Positions 26,845-35,714 of a stretch of 64,000 nucleotides of DNA are shown one piece after another. The stretch comes from Algoriphagus sp. A40 (GTDB lineage Bacteria > Bacteroidota > Bacteroidia > Cytophagales > Cyclobacteriaceae). The DNA lies in contig NZ_MUNY01000028.1 in assembly GCF_002002735.1 (NCBI RefSeq), forward strand, positions 1-64,000. The letters are read 5' to 3'. Numbering within the stretch: the stretch's first letter is position 1; each line of letters opens with the position of its first letter. The translations under genes were made by a program, and so were the position numbers. The notes under the pieces were generated by a model. That model saw nothing but the letters and a program-made list of their open reading frames with translations, made no database searches and was not told where the DNA came from.

Positions 26845-27816
26845 ATGCATCAGGATAAAATCGCCGAAGTAATTCAGGAAGTCAAAAAAGTAGTCGTCGG
26901 TCAGGACAAAATGGTCAACCGATTGTTGATCGGACTTTTTACCAACGGACACATTCTCCTCGAAGGGGTGCCAGGTTTGGCTAAAACGCTCACAGTAAAT
27001 ACACTCGCCAAGGTACTTCATCTGGATTTCAAGAGGATTCAGTTTACTCCCGATTTGTTGCCATCGGATCTAATCGGTACGATGATTTACAATCAGCAAA
27101 CCGCAAGCTTTGAGGTAAAAAAAGGCCCGATCTTTTCCAATGTGATTTTGGCGGATGAGGTGAACCGCTCCCCTGCAAAAGTTCAGTCCGCTTTGCTCGA
27201 AGCGATGCAGGAAAAGCAGGTCACCATCGGAGAGACTACTTTTACTCTTGACAGGCCATTCTTGGTTTTGGCCACTCAAAACCCGGTGGATCAAGAGGGA
27301 ACCTATCCCCTGCCTGAAGCCCAAGTGGATAGATTCATGATGAAAGTCCATATCGACTATCCCAGCAAATCTGACGAAATGGAAGTCATGCGGCGCATGT
27401 CCAACATGCAGTACACTTCCGAAGTACGACCGATACTTACCAAGCAGGATATTTTTGACATCCGAAACGAAATCAATGCAGTCAACATCGCCGAGCCTTT
27501 GGAACATTACATCATTGAATTGGTGTTTGCGACGAGATTCCCTGCGCAGTACGGCCTAAAGGACGAAGCGAAATACATCATGTTTGGGGTTTCTCCACGT
27601 GCCAGCATCAATTTGAACCTGGCAGCAAAAGCGGTTGCATTTATGGATGGACGGGATTATGTATTGCCCGAAGACATCAAAGAAATCGCCGAAGACGTGT
27701 TAAATCACAGGATTTTGCTCAATTACGAGGCAGAAGCTGATAATGTGAGCACCAGAAGTCTGGTGAAAACACTCCTTGAAAAAGTGCCGATCAATAAGGC
27801 CGTAACATTGAAATAA
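26845..27816 (+). CDS. MoxR-family AAA+ ATPase
   Basis: The 323-residue AAA+ ATPase has Walker A GVPGLAKT (41-48), Walker B ILADEVNRSP (about 102-111) with QSALLEAMQEKQVT, the sensor ATQNP (about 146), and a C-terminal lid domain with VSPRASINL. MoxR proteins act as chaperones for maturation of protein complexes, commonly with DUF58 and von Willebrand A proteins encoded next to them. Those partners are absent here: a strong terminator follows and the next gene is a lipoprotein, so the partner locus is elsewhere or this copy acts alone. Confidence 0.94.
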   Translation: MHQDKIAEVIQEVKKVVVGQDKMVNRLLIGLFTNGHILLEGVPGLAKTLTVNTLAKVLHLDFKRIQFTPDLLPSDLIGTMIYNQQTASFEVKKGPIFSNVILADEVNRSPAKVQSALLEAMQEKQVTIGETTFTLDRPFLVLATQNPVDQEGTYPLPEAQVDRFMMKVHIDYPSKSDEMEVMRRMSNMQYTSEVRPILTKQDIFDIRNEINAVNIAEPLEHYIIELVFATRFPAQYGLKDEAKYIMFGVSPRASINLNLAAKAVAFMDGRDYVLPEDIKEIAEDVLNHRILLNYEAEADNVSTRSLVKTLLEKVPINKAVTLK

Positions 27817-27834
27817 CATTAAATCAAGCTTAGC

Positions 27835-27865
27835 AAGGCTTTCCGGCAGGAAAGCCTTTTTTTTT
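27835..27865 (+). terminator. intrinsic terminator of the MoxR gene
   Basis: AAGGCTTTCC (27835-27844) and GGAAAGCCTT (27849-27858) pair perfectly around a GGCA loop and are followed by a T-run to 27865. Confidence 0.92.
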
Positions 27866-27998
27866 GTCTCTGCTGTTAATTCAGTATTAAATTCTGTCTG
27901 GATTTTTAAACAAAGCATAAACAGTAAAATTCTCTTGTGGGGAAAATTGAGGTCAGCTTTGCATCATCAAAATGCAAAACCATAATTCTACCTATAAA

Positions 27999-29234
27999 AT
28001 GAAAAAGTACAATTACCTGATAATGCTTGTTACAGCTTCCCTTCTGGGACTTACCAGCTGTATCGAAGGAAATGATAAACCGGATACGGATACTGATACC
28101 GGATCAAGCGTGGATATCACTTCCAACATTACCACAAACACCACTTGGGAAACCGGAAAAACTTATGTCCTGGCAGGAAGAATTGCCGTGACTTCCGGTG
28201 TCACTCTTAACATTCAGCCAGGCGTGGTTGTAAAAGGCCAAGTAGGATCGGGAGCAAATGCTTCTGCTCTGATCATCGCACGTGGCGCCAAAATCAATGC
28301 TGTTGGGACTGCTGCTCAGCCTATCATTTTCACCACTGTGGCTGATGAAATCGAGCCGGGCCAAATCGCTTCTCCAAACATGGAGCCTACTCTTGAAGGA
28401 CTTTGGGGTGGCTTGATGATCATGGGCCGTGCAAAAGGTTCCTTTGCAGGAGATGTTCAGGAAATCCAAATTGAGGGTATTCCTGCATCCGACATCAACG
28501 GACTCTATGGAGGAAATGACGACGCTGACAATTCCGGTGTTCTAAAATATATCTCAATCCGTCACGGTGGTGCCAATATCGGTGAAGGAAACGAAATCAA
28601 CGGTTTGACCCTTGGTGGAGTAGGTTCAGGTACAGTGATCGAGAACGTAGAGGTAGTAGCCAACCAGGATGACGGAATAGAGTGGTTTGGCGGGACAGTT
28701 TCTGTGAAAAATGCGCTGGTTTGGAATTCCGGTGACGACGCAGTCGACACAGACCAGTCCTGGGCTGGTACTTTGGACAATTTCATCATCATCGCTGGTT
28801 CAAATACTGACCACGGTTTGGAAGTCGATGGGCCGGAAGGAGCTTACAATGCGGCTCACACAGTGAAAAACGGATCTGTAAAAGGCCATCCAAACTCTGA
28901 ATTTGGTGATTTCAGAGCGGGGGCCAGAGGAACTTTCGAAAACCTATACTTCTTCAATTTCCCTGCTCCATCTGCTAACAACAACGCAGGAAAAGGTGAC
29001 TTGTCCCTAAGTGGTGACAATACCATTGCAAACTTCACCAATAGCATCCTGAAATTCTCCAAGCTTGAAGCAACCCTTGTCGAAGGCGTAACATTACAGC
29101 AGGCATTCAGAAACGGTACAGATGTACATGCTGGTACTGTAGCTGCCAAAGCTAACACTGTTGGAGCTGACAAAGCCGCATTCAATGGCTGGACTTGGGC
29201 TTCTGTTGGCAACACACTAGCTGATTTCAAATAA
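27999..29234 (+). CDS. outer-surface lipoprotein with right-handed beta-helix-like repeats
   Basis: The 411-residue lipoprotein has lipobox LLGLTSC (Cys21) after the ATG at 27999, followed by a Asp/Thr-rich linker and repeated short beta strands with Val/Ile/Gly and Asn ladders (for example VTLNIQPGVVVKG, IIARGAKINAVG, VLKYISIRHGG, TVIENVEVVANQDDGIEWFGG), typical of parallel beta-helix fold surface proteins. In Bacteroidota such lipoproteins accompany TonB-dependent receptors; here the receptor follows 81 bp later with a long hairpin between them. Its ligand is unknown. It is not a SusD homologue: no TPR/SusD motif appears. Confidence 0.82.
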   Translation: MKKYNYLIMLVTASLLGLTSCIEGNDKPDTDTDTGSSVDITSNITTNTTWETGKTYVLAGRIAVTSGVTLNIQPGVVVKGQVGSGANASALIIARGAKINAVGTAAQPIIFTTVADEIEPGQIASPNMEPTLEGLWGGLMIMGRAKGSFAGDVQEIQIEGIPASDINGLYGGNDDADNSGVLKYISIRHGGANIGEGNEINGLTLGGVGSGTVIENVEVVANQDDGIEWFGGTVSVKNALVWNSGDDAVDTDQSWAGTLDNFIIIAGSNTDHGLEVDGPEGAYNAAHTVKNGSVKGHPNSEFGDFRAGARGTFENLYFFNFPAPSANNNAGKGDLSLSGDNTIANFTNSILKFSKLEATLVEGVTLQQAFRNGTDVHAGTVAAKANTVGADKAAFNGWTWASVGNTLADFK

Positions 29235-29245
29235 TTAAAAAAAGC

Positions 29246-29287
29246 ACCCGGAAAGAAAGGTCTTGCAAGGACCCTTTCTTTCCGGGT
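29246..29287 (+). terminator. long hairpin between lipoprotein and TonB receptor
   Basis: ACCCGGAAAGAAAGG (29246-29260) and its reverse complement (29273-29287) form a perfect 15-bp stem with a 12-nt loop, flanked by A- and T-rich sequence. It may attenuate read-through, giving more lipoprotein than receptor. The role is inference. Confidence 0.7.
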
Positions 29288-29315
29288 TTCTCAATTGAAT
29301 TCACCCATTTGCTGT

Positions 29316-32219
29316 ATGAAAAATAAATCAAACCAATCCATGCGAAAAGCAACTTTGGCAATTGTCCTGGTGGTAATTTTCCAACTGCTGGCAGGATTTG
29401 CCTTTGCCCAGAACGGTACCATTCGAGGTGCTGTTTATGAAGAAACTACCGGAGAACCTTTGTTTGGTGTCTCTGTATTAGTAAAAGAATTGTCCACCGG
29501 AGCAGTAACAGATTTTGACGGAAAGTTTGAAATCCAGGTAGCTCCGGGCACTTACACCGTTCAGGTGTCTTACCTTTCTTACTCCACTATCGAACTGACA
29601 ACAGTCCTTGTTGATGCCGGCCAGGTCAATGTCCTCAATGACATTCTGATGAAGGAAGAGGCTTCTGAATTGGAAACTGTGACTGTGCAGGCTGCCGCTA
29701 TCCGAACCACGGAGTCAGCATTAATGTCTGTGAAAAGAGGAGCTCCCAACTTGTTGGATGGGATCTCTGCGAGCACTTTCCGTCAAATTGGCGATGGTGA
29801 TGCTGCTTCTGCTGTAAAGCGTGTAACAGGAGTTTCTATCGAAGGTGGTAAATACGTATATGTCCGTGGTCTTGGTGATCGCTATACCAAAACTGTCTTA
29901 AACGGGATGGATGTTCCTGGATTGGATCCGGATCGGAATACCATCCAGATGGATATTTTCCCAACCAATGTTATCGACAACATCATCGTTTCCAAATCTT
30001 TCACTTCTGAATTGCCTGCCGATTTTACCGGTGGTGTAGTGGATATCGAAACCAAGGATTTTCCTGAGGAAAAGACCATGAGACTGGGGATTTCAGGAGG
30101 TTTGAATCCATCGATGCACTTCAACAACAATTACATCACCTATGAAGGCGGCAAGACAGATTGGCTGGGTTTTGATGACGGAACCCGCGCAATTCCAACA
30201 GGCGGAAGAACTGACATCCCGCAGTACGGCGATGTGGTTGGAAATCCAAACAGTCCTGCAGGATTGGAATACCAGCAAATTCTGGGTGACTTTAACAAAA
30301 CACTCGGCGGAACACGTCAGTCCAGTTTGATGGATTTTGGACTTTCTTTTTCTTTGGGAAATCAAATCGTCAGACCAAAAGTGACCTGGGGCTACAATGC
30401 TGCTTTGACCTACAAAAACGAAACAGAGTATTATCAAAACGCGGAGTTTAACCTGTATGCAAAGCCAATCGGTGAAACTGAAACAGAACTTGAGTCTTTG
30501 GAAAAGCAAAGAGGAGACTATGGGGTAAACAGTGTTTTGCTTGGAGGAATGGCTGGAATTGCTTTGAAAACCAATGCATCCAAGTACAAAATCAACTTCC
30601 TGCACCTTCAAAATGGAGAATCCAAAGCCGGTATTTTCGATTTCGAAAACACAAACTTGGGTGCAAACTTTGAAGCAAAACAATACAACCTGGAGTACAG
30701 CCAAAGAGCTTTAACAAGTGTCCTGTTTTCTGGTACACACTTTTTCAGTGGAAGAGATTGGGAAGTTAGCTGGAAGATTGCGCCAACCCTTTCTACCATC
30801 GAAGATCCGGATATCCGTTTCACTCGTTTTAGATTGCCTACGAATAATATTTCTACCGAAGTGGGTCTGCCAGCCAGAATTTGGAGATCCCTTCAGGAAG
30901 AAAACCTGGTTGGGAAAGGTGACATCACCAGAAATATGTCTGTCTGGAACAGAGACGCAAAACTTAAATTCGGAGGAAGCTATTCCTTTAAGCACAGACT
31001 TTTCAATATTCAAAGCTTCCAGTTTCCGACAGGTGATACTGAATTGACCGGTGATCCAAACCAGATCATGGACGAAGAAAATCTGTTTTCAGCAAACAAT
31101 AGAAATGGTGTTCGCTATAACCCTGACTTTATCCCAAACAATCCAAATGAATACGAAGCTTATGCTACCACCATGGGTGGATATGCTTCCATGGAATTGA
31201 ACCCAGCCGAGAAACTGAAGGCGGTGGTTGGATTGAGAGTGGAGCAGTTTAACCAATTCTACACCGGTACCAATCAAACAGGTACAATTGTCTATGACTT
31301 GGTGGAAATGCTGGATGACCTGGATTTCTTTCCAACTGTCAATCTGATTTATAACCTGAAGGAAAATCAAAACCTGAGACTTTCTGCTACCAGAACTACC
31401 GCAAGACCTTCTTTTAAGGAACTTTCCTATGCTGAAATCTTAGATCCGATTACCGGTAGAACATTCATCGGTGGACTTTACCCGGAAACTACAAATGGAG
31501 GTTCTGAGGTATTGTGGGATGGAAATTTGACATCCACCCGCATAAACAACTTCGACTTGCGTTGGGAATTGTTCCAACAAAGAGGTGAAATGTTCTCTGT
31601 GAGCGCATTCTACAAGACCTTTGAAAGACCGATTGAAATTGTCCAGTTCCTTTCGGATCCGGGTACTTTCCAGCCACGAAATGTGGGTAATGGAGCAGTG
31701 GCTGGTTTGGAATTTGAATTCAGAAAGTCCTTGACTGTTTTGGCTCCGTCACTTGAGAATTTCTTTTGGACAGCCAACGTCACAGTTACTGATTCCAAAA
31801 TAAAAATGTCTGAATCCGAATTGAGATCCAGAACTCTTTCTGCTAAAGAAGGTGAAGTGGTGAATGATACCCGTCAGATGGCAGGTCAGGCTCCATTCAT
31901 TGTAAATACCGGCCTTTCCTACACCAGCTTTACCACTGGATTTGAGGCAGGTTTATTCTACAATGTTCAGGGATCCACGCTCAATTACGTGGGTTTTGGA
32001 AACCGAACCGACACATTCTCGGTCCCTTTTCACTCTCTCAATTTTAACCTGAACAAATCATTCGGTGCGGATGAAAGAATTCAGGCAGGATTGGGAGTTC
32101 AAAATATCCTGAACCAGAAGCGTGAAATGGTGTTTAGTTCTTACGGAGCTCAGGATCAGATTTTCTCAAGCTTGGCTCCGGGGACAAAGATCAATTTCAA
32201 TGTTGCCTTTTCTTTCTAA
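29316..32219 (+). CDS. TonB-dependent receptor with carboxypeptidase-like N-terminal domain
   Basis: The 967-residue outer-membrane protein has a signal peptide ending near Ala-Gln 31-32, a carboxypeptidase D regulatory-like domain (33-118; GTIRGAVYEETTGEPLFGVSV), a plug domain around 145-270 with VRGLGDRYTKTVLNGM, and a 22-strand barrel to a terminal NFNVAFSF. It should import a ligand using TonB energy. A SusD partner is absent, and the paired surface protein is the beta-helix lipoprotein upstream. ATG 29316 is preferred over TTG 29295 and ATG 29340, as it precedes a normal signal peptide. Substrate is unknown. Confidence 0.93.
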   Translation: MKNKSNQSMRKATLAIVLVVIFQLLAGFAFAQNGTIRGAVYEETTGEPLFGVSVLVKELSTGAVTDFDGKFEIQVAPGTYTVQVSYLSYSTIELTTVLVDAGQVNVLNDILMKEEASELETVTVQAAAIRTTESALMSVKRGAPNLLDGISASTFRQIGDGDAASAVKRVTGVSIEGGKYVYVRGLGDRYTKTVLNGMDVPGLDPDRNTIQMDIFPTNVIDNIIVSKSFTSELPADFTGGVVDIETKDFPEEKTMRLGISGGLNPSMHFNNNYITYEGGKTDWLGFDDGTRAIPTGGRTDIPQYGDVVGNPNSPAGLEYQQILGDFNKTLGGTRQSSLMDFGLSFSLGNQIVRPKVTWGYNAALTYKNETEYYQNAEFNLYAKPIGETETELESLEKQRGDYGVNSVLLGGMAGIALKTNASKYKINFLHLQNGESKAGIFDFENTNLGANFEAKQYNLEYSQRALTSVLFSGTHFFSGRDWEVSWKIAPTLSTIEDPDIRFTRFRLPTNNISTEVGLPARIWRSLQEENLVGKGDITRNMSVWNRDAKLKFGGSYSFKHRLFNIQSFQFPTGDTELTGDPNQIMDEENLFSANNRNGVRYNPDFIPNNPNEYEAYATTMGGYASMELNPAEKLKAVVGLRVEQFNQFYTGTNQTGTIVYDLVEMLDDLDFFPTVNLIYNLKENQNLRLSATRTTARPSFKELSYAEILDPITGRTFIGGLYPETTNGGSEVLWDGNLTSTRINNFDLRWELFQQRGEMFSVSAFYKTFERPIEIVQFLSDPGTFQPRNVGNGAVAGLEFEFRKSLTVLAPSLENFFWTANVTVTDSKIKMSESELRSRTLSAKEGEVVNDTRQMAGQAPFIVNTGLSYTSFTTGFEAGLFYNVQGSTLNYVGFGNRTDTFSVPFHSLNFNLNKSFGADERIQAGLGVQNILNQKREMVFSSYGAQDQIFSSLAPGTKINFNVAFSF

Positions 32220-32242
32220 TTAATATATGCCACGATGACCTG

Positions 32243-32266
32243 AGGCCCCGAAAAGGGGCCTTTTTT
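32243..32266 (+). terminator. intrinsic terminator after the TonB receptor
   Basis: AGGCCCC (32243-32249) and GGGGCCT (32255-32261) form a GC stem followed by T6. It ends the receptor transcript. Confidence 0.88.
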
Positions 32267-32309
32267 ATTTTCAGGGATTGAAATGATTACTTTAGGAAAA
32301 AATAAACCC

Positions 32310-32873
32310 ATGAAGTATCTCTTTTCCCTTTCAGTTTTCCTTCTCAGCTTTCAATTACAAGCTCAAGAATTAACCGGTGCTGAACAATTTTGGAGCAAAT
32401 TGGAATTGCATTGTGGCAAAGCCTATGAAGGGAAACTGGTGTCGCCAGAATCCGATCCCAGATTTGCCGGCAGACTCGTCATGCATGTCAGATCCTGTGA
32501 GGATGGCAGAATCCGGATTCCTTTTTTTGTCGGAGAGGACCGTTCACGTACTTGGGTTTTGACAAAAGATGAGTCAGGTTTGATCCAATTAAAGCACGAT
32601 CATCGTCATGAGGACGGAAGCGAAGACAAAGTCACACAATACGGCGGAAAAGCGACAAATACTGGTTCAGCGCTAATCCAGTTTTTTCCGGCGGATCAAT
32701 TTACTGCTGGCTTGCTTCCTGCAGCCGTGGGCAATGTTTGGTGGATTACAGTTGATGAAACCTCCTTCACCTATAACCTCCGAAGGCTGGGTTCAGATAC
32801 ACTTTTTAGCGTTAAATTCGATTTGACCAAGCCAGTGTATGCCCCTGAGGCCCCTTGGGGTTGGAAAGATTAA
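32310..32873 (+). CDS. secreted protein, unknown function
   Basis: ATG 32310 gives 187 residues with a signal peptide (LFSLSVFLLSFQLQAQ, cleavage after about 18). The mature part begins with a conserved-looking FWSKLELHCGKAYEGKL, then CEDGRIRIPFFVGEDRSRTWVLT, HDHRHEDGSEDKVTQYGG and WWITVD, and is probably beta-rich. I have seen similar unnamed periplasmic proteins in Bacteroidota but cannot assign a function. The two cysteines in ELHCGK and RSCEDG might form a disulfide. A DinB gene follows 12 bp later, perhaps in the same operon. Confidence 0.75.
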   Translation: MKYLFSLSVFLLSFQLQAQELTGAEQFWSKLELHCGKAYEGKLVSPESDPRFAGRLVMHVRSCEDGRIRIPFFVGEDRSRTWVLTKDESGLIQLKHDHRHEDGSEDKVTQYGGKATNTGSALIQFFPADQFTAGLLPAAVGNVWWITVDETSFTYNLRRLGSDTLFSVKFDLTKPVYAPEAPWGWKD

Positions 32874-32885
32874 CTGTACTAAACC

Positions 32886-33329
32886 ATGACAAACTCCTCC
32901 CTGATTGCACTATGGGCCGAAGGCCGAACTCGCTTCACGAAATTGCTGGATGCAGTTCAGGAGGCTGACCTGCCCAAAAAGAATGGCGACAGTCCCAATT
33001 CTGCTGGTTTCTTGATCCGGCATATTGCGGAAGTCGAGTTGCTTTTTGCGAAAAATGTCTTTGGCTTAGCGGAGGTAAAAATTGTCGCAAAAACGCTGAT
33101 TGCCCAAAAGGATACTGGAGAGTGGACCAATCTTGCGGAACTGAAAGAAATCGCTTCTTATTCTGGTGAGATGATTATAAAAACAATTTTGGCTCAGACA
33201 AACTGGGATGAAGTCATCGAAACCAAAGAGTTTGGCAAAAAGACCAGAGCAGAAGCATTGGGCAGAATTGTAACCCATACTGCTTATCATGCCGGTCAAC
33301 TGGCCTTGGTGTTGAAATACGGGAAATGA
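32886..33329 (+). CDS. DinB-family putative metal-dependent protein
   Basis: A 147-residue four-helix-bundle DinB/YfiT-like protein. The three metal-ligand histidines of the family are His46 (LIRHIAE), His131 (VTHTAY) and His135 (YHAGQL). DinB-like proteins include mycothiol- and bacillithiol-dependent transferases and many uncharacterised members, so the reaction is not known. It sits 12 bp after the secreted-protein gene and converges with the cupin gene; the two stops are only 3 bp apart. Confidence 0.85.
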   Translation: MTNSSLIALWAEGRTRFTKLLDAVQEADLPKKNGDSPNSAGFLIRHIAEVELLFAKNVFGLAEVKIVAKTLIAQKDTGEWTNLAELKEIASYSGEMIIKTILAQTNWDEVIETKEFGKKTRAEALGRIVTHTAYHAGQLALVLKYGK

Positions 33330-33332
33330 GCG

Positions 33333-33815
33333 TTAGGTGAGTTTTCGGATGATTTTTTCAGCTTCTGGAAAGAGAGAAAGCAAGTCTTCTGCATTAAAAA
33401 GTTCAAAATCCCTGAAATCAAATCCGGGGGCAACTACGCAGGAAACCAAAGCATAGCTTCCAACTTCGTTAACAGAACTTCCAAAAATGGTATCGGATTT
33501 TACCAAATGCTGAGGTAAAGCTCCAGATCCGTCGACAGGTCCAAGCTTTAGAATTTCATGCCCTTTCTCTCCCAATAAATGGACTGAAAGTGGGCTTCCC
33601 TCATGCCAAAACCAAAGTTCATCGCTTTTGATCCGGTGAAAATGTGAGACATCTTCCGAACGGAGCAGAAAGTAGATGGACGTGGTGAGATTTCTTTCGC
33701 CGCCTGAGGTTTCCAAAACTTGAGCAGAGCGATAGGTTTCCGCATAAAAGCCTCCTTCCGGGTGGGCTTTCATGTCCAGTTTTTCAACCAATTCCTGGAT
33801 ACGCTTTCCGCTCAT
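33333..33815 (-). CDS. cupin protein of the DUF985 family
   Basis: The 160-residue protein has the DUF985 pattern: HPEGGFYAETYRS (19-31), TSIYFLLRSEDVSHFHRIKSDELWFWHEG (45-73) with the His/Asp cupin ligands, and LVSCVVAPGFDFRDFELF near the end. It should form a small beta-barrel that may bind a metal. Function in the family is largely unknown. The gene starts 3 bp after the wecB stop and is presumably cotranscribed with it; a link to sugar metabolism is possible but unproved. Confidence 0.88.
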   Translation of the reverse strand: MSGKRIQELVEKLDMKAHPEGGFYAETYRSAQVLETSGGERNLTTSIYFLLRSEDVSHFHRIKSDELWFWHEGSPLSVHLLGEKGHEILKLGPVDGSGALPQHLVKSDTIFGSSVNEVGSYALVSCVVAPGFDFRDFELFNAEDLLSLFPEAEKIIRKLT

Positions 33816-33818
33816 AGC

Positions 33819-34913
33819 TTAGGAGTAGGATTCGGTCAGGATTTGCACGATTCTTTCGGCAGTCTTCCCATCCCAAAGGGGAATTCCCTGGTATTGTTTC
33901 CACTCTCCTTTCATAATCTTTTCGAGGTAGGGCTTTAGCTTTTTGGGATCAGTTCCCACCAGTTCATTTGTGCCGAGGTGGATGGTTTCAGCCCTTTCGG
34001 TATTATCCCTGAGAGTTATACAAGGCACGTTCATTACAGACGTTTCCTCAGTTACTCCACCCGAGTCTGTGATCACGCCTTTGGCATTTTTCACCAAATA
34101 GTTGAATTCCAAATAGCCCAAAGGTTCGCACATGTGAAGGTTTGGAGCCTGAATTCCCAGATTTTGTAGGTTTTTAGCGGTGCGGGGATGTACAGGAAAG
34201 AAGATCGGCAATCCGCAAGTTCCTTCCAAAATTGCATCAATCATCGCTTTCAGAGAATGTTCCTGATCGACATTGGCCGGACGGTGCATGGTCATCACGA
34301 AGTAATTTCCAGGACTTAGATTCTCAAAAATTTCACCTTCCGGTTTTTTGAAATTGGGCATCTGAGCCTTCAGGGTGTCGATCATGGTATTGCCGACAAA
34401 ATGGATTTTTTCCTCAGTGACTCCAGCTTTTCTAAGATTGGAATTGGCGATTTCAGAAGTAGTGAAAAAATGATCGGTGATGCTGTCGGTGACCATCCGG
34501 TTGATCTCCTCCGGCATGGAAAGGTCTCCGGAGCGTATTCCTCCCTCGACGTGCGCAACATCAATTTGTAGCTTTTTGGCAGCGATGGAGCAAGCCAATG
34601 TACTGGTGACATCCCCTACCACAATGACCAAATCGGGACGGTTTTCCATCAGCTCTTTTTCGAAAGCAATCATGATTGCTGCGGTTTGCTCAGCCTGAGT
34701 GCCTCCTCCTCCGCCGAGATTGGCATCCGGCTCGGGAATATTCAGCTGGTCGAAAAAATCCCCGGACATCTTTTTGTCGTAATGTTGGCCGGTATGAACC
34801 AAACGGTAGACGACGTTTGTCCCTGCTTTTTGTTGCTTTTGAAAAGTATGAATAATCGGAGCGATCTTCATGAAATTGGGCCTGGCTCCTGCAACGATTG
34901 TAAAAATGGGCAT
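33819..34913 (-). CDS. wecB: UDP-N-acetylglucosamine 2-epimerase (non-hydrolysing)
   Basis: WecB interconverts UDP-GlcNAc and UDP-ManNAc to feed ManNAc-containing surface polysaccharides. The 364-residue protein begins IFTIVAGARPNFMKIAPI and contains the family motifs HTGQHYD, HVEGGIRSGDLSMPEEINR (about 120-138), ITDSGG and EETSVMNVPCITLRDNTERAE. ATG 34913 is chosen over 34937 because GARPNFMK normally falls near residue 8-15. The cupin gene follows after 3 bp. Nearby Wzi-like and glycosyltransferase genes indicate a local surface-polysaccharide region. Confidence 0.95.
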   Translation of the reverse strand: MPIFTIVAGARPNFMKIAPIIHTFQKQQKAGTNVVYRLVHTGQHYDKKMSGDFFDQLNIPEPDANLGGGGGTQAEQTAAIMIAFEKELMENRPDLVIVVGDVTSTLACSIAAKKLQIDVAHVEGGIRSGDLSMPEEINRMVTDSITDHFFTTSEIANSNLRKAGVTEEKIHFVGNTMIDTLKAQMPNFKKPEGEIFENLSPGNYFVMTMHRPANVDQEHSLKAMIDAILEGTCGLPIFFPVHPRTAKNLQNLGIQAPNLHMCEPLGYLEFNYLVKNAKGVITDSGGVTEETSVMNVPCITLRDNTERAETIHLGTNELVGTDPKKLKPYLEKIMKGEWKQYQGIPLWDGKTAERIVQILTESYS

Positions 34914-35045
34914 GTGTAACTCGAATAGTTTGGGCAAAAATAAATAATCAATTCGGTGCGACAGTCTCTTTCGTCAGAATCATGTGCTCCTTTTGGTCAG
35001 ATTTTTGTTTCTTTGTCCCGATGCTTTTTGAGTAAAACTGAATTA

Positions 35046-35711
35046 ATGAGAAAGATTAGTTGGCGCAATCGCCTCCATGTGTGGATACTTTTTGGATCTT
35101 TGATTTCCATGGCTTCCTGCCTCCCCACTGTAGAAACGGAGCAAGTATTTTATTCCAATGATTTTTCGGATCTGGATCTTGCGGGGTTTGAAAATGGAAG
35201 GCTATTTATTTTTCAGAATGATACCATAGCTGGCTATTTCCACAATGAAGAGGTAGCGGTAAATCTTCAAAATATTCCTTCGCATAATTACCTCAAAGTG
35301 ACCATTGAAGTGCTTGTCCATGACAGCTGGGACGGCAATCCTGACGATGGTATAGGAGGTCCTGATTTTTGGTATATGGGATATGATGGTACGGAGGTTT
35401 TCAGAACTACCTTTTCCAATTCTCCCTGTGTATCCACCTATTGTCTGTTTCAGTCCTACCCCAATGATTATTTCAGGCAAAATGTCCCCAAATCAGGAGC
35501 CATCAGGACCAATTTACCAGGCCTTTGCATTTTCGGAGCCAGTCCCAACTACACCACCACCTACCAGGTGTCCAAGTTGATAGAGCACTCCAACCCGAAG
35601 GTGAGAATATACATGGGGGGAGAACTGAAAGCAACGAATTCGCCCGATCCGATCTGTGACGAATCCTGGTCGATAGGCAAGATTGAAGTGGTGGCAATTC
35701 AAACGAATTAA
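35046..35711 (+). CDS. lipoprotein, unknown function
   Basis: From ATG 35046 the 221-residue protein has a lipoprotein signal with lipobox SMASC (Cys about 25). The mature part is beta-rich with SNDFSDLDLAGFENGRLFIF, a WDGNPDDGIGGPDFWYMGYDG segment that could bind calcium, and four cysteines in the C-terminal half likely forming disulfides. I do not recognise a family. A longer version from 34956 would bury the signal peptide. The Wzi-like gene starts 3 bp after the stop, so a role in capsule or surface-polysaccharide assembly is plausible but inferred from context only. Confidence 0.72.
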   Translation: MRKISWRNRLHVWILFGSLISMASCLPTVETEQVFYSNDFSDLDLAGFENGRLFIFQNDTIAGYFHNEEVAVNLQNIPSHNYLKVTIEVLVHDSWDGNPDDGIGGPDFWYMGYDGTEVFRTTFSNSPCVSTYCLFQSYPNDYFRQNVPKSGAIRTNLPGLCIFGASPNYTTTYQVSKLIEHSNPKVRIYMGGELKATNSPDPICDESWSIGKIEVVAIQTN

Positions 35712-35714
35712 GGG

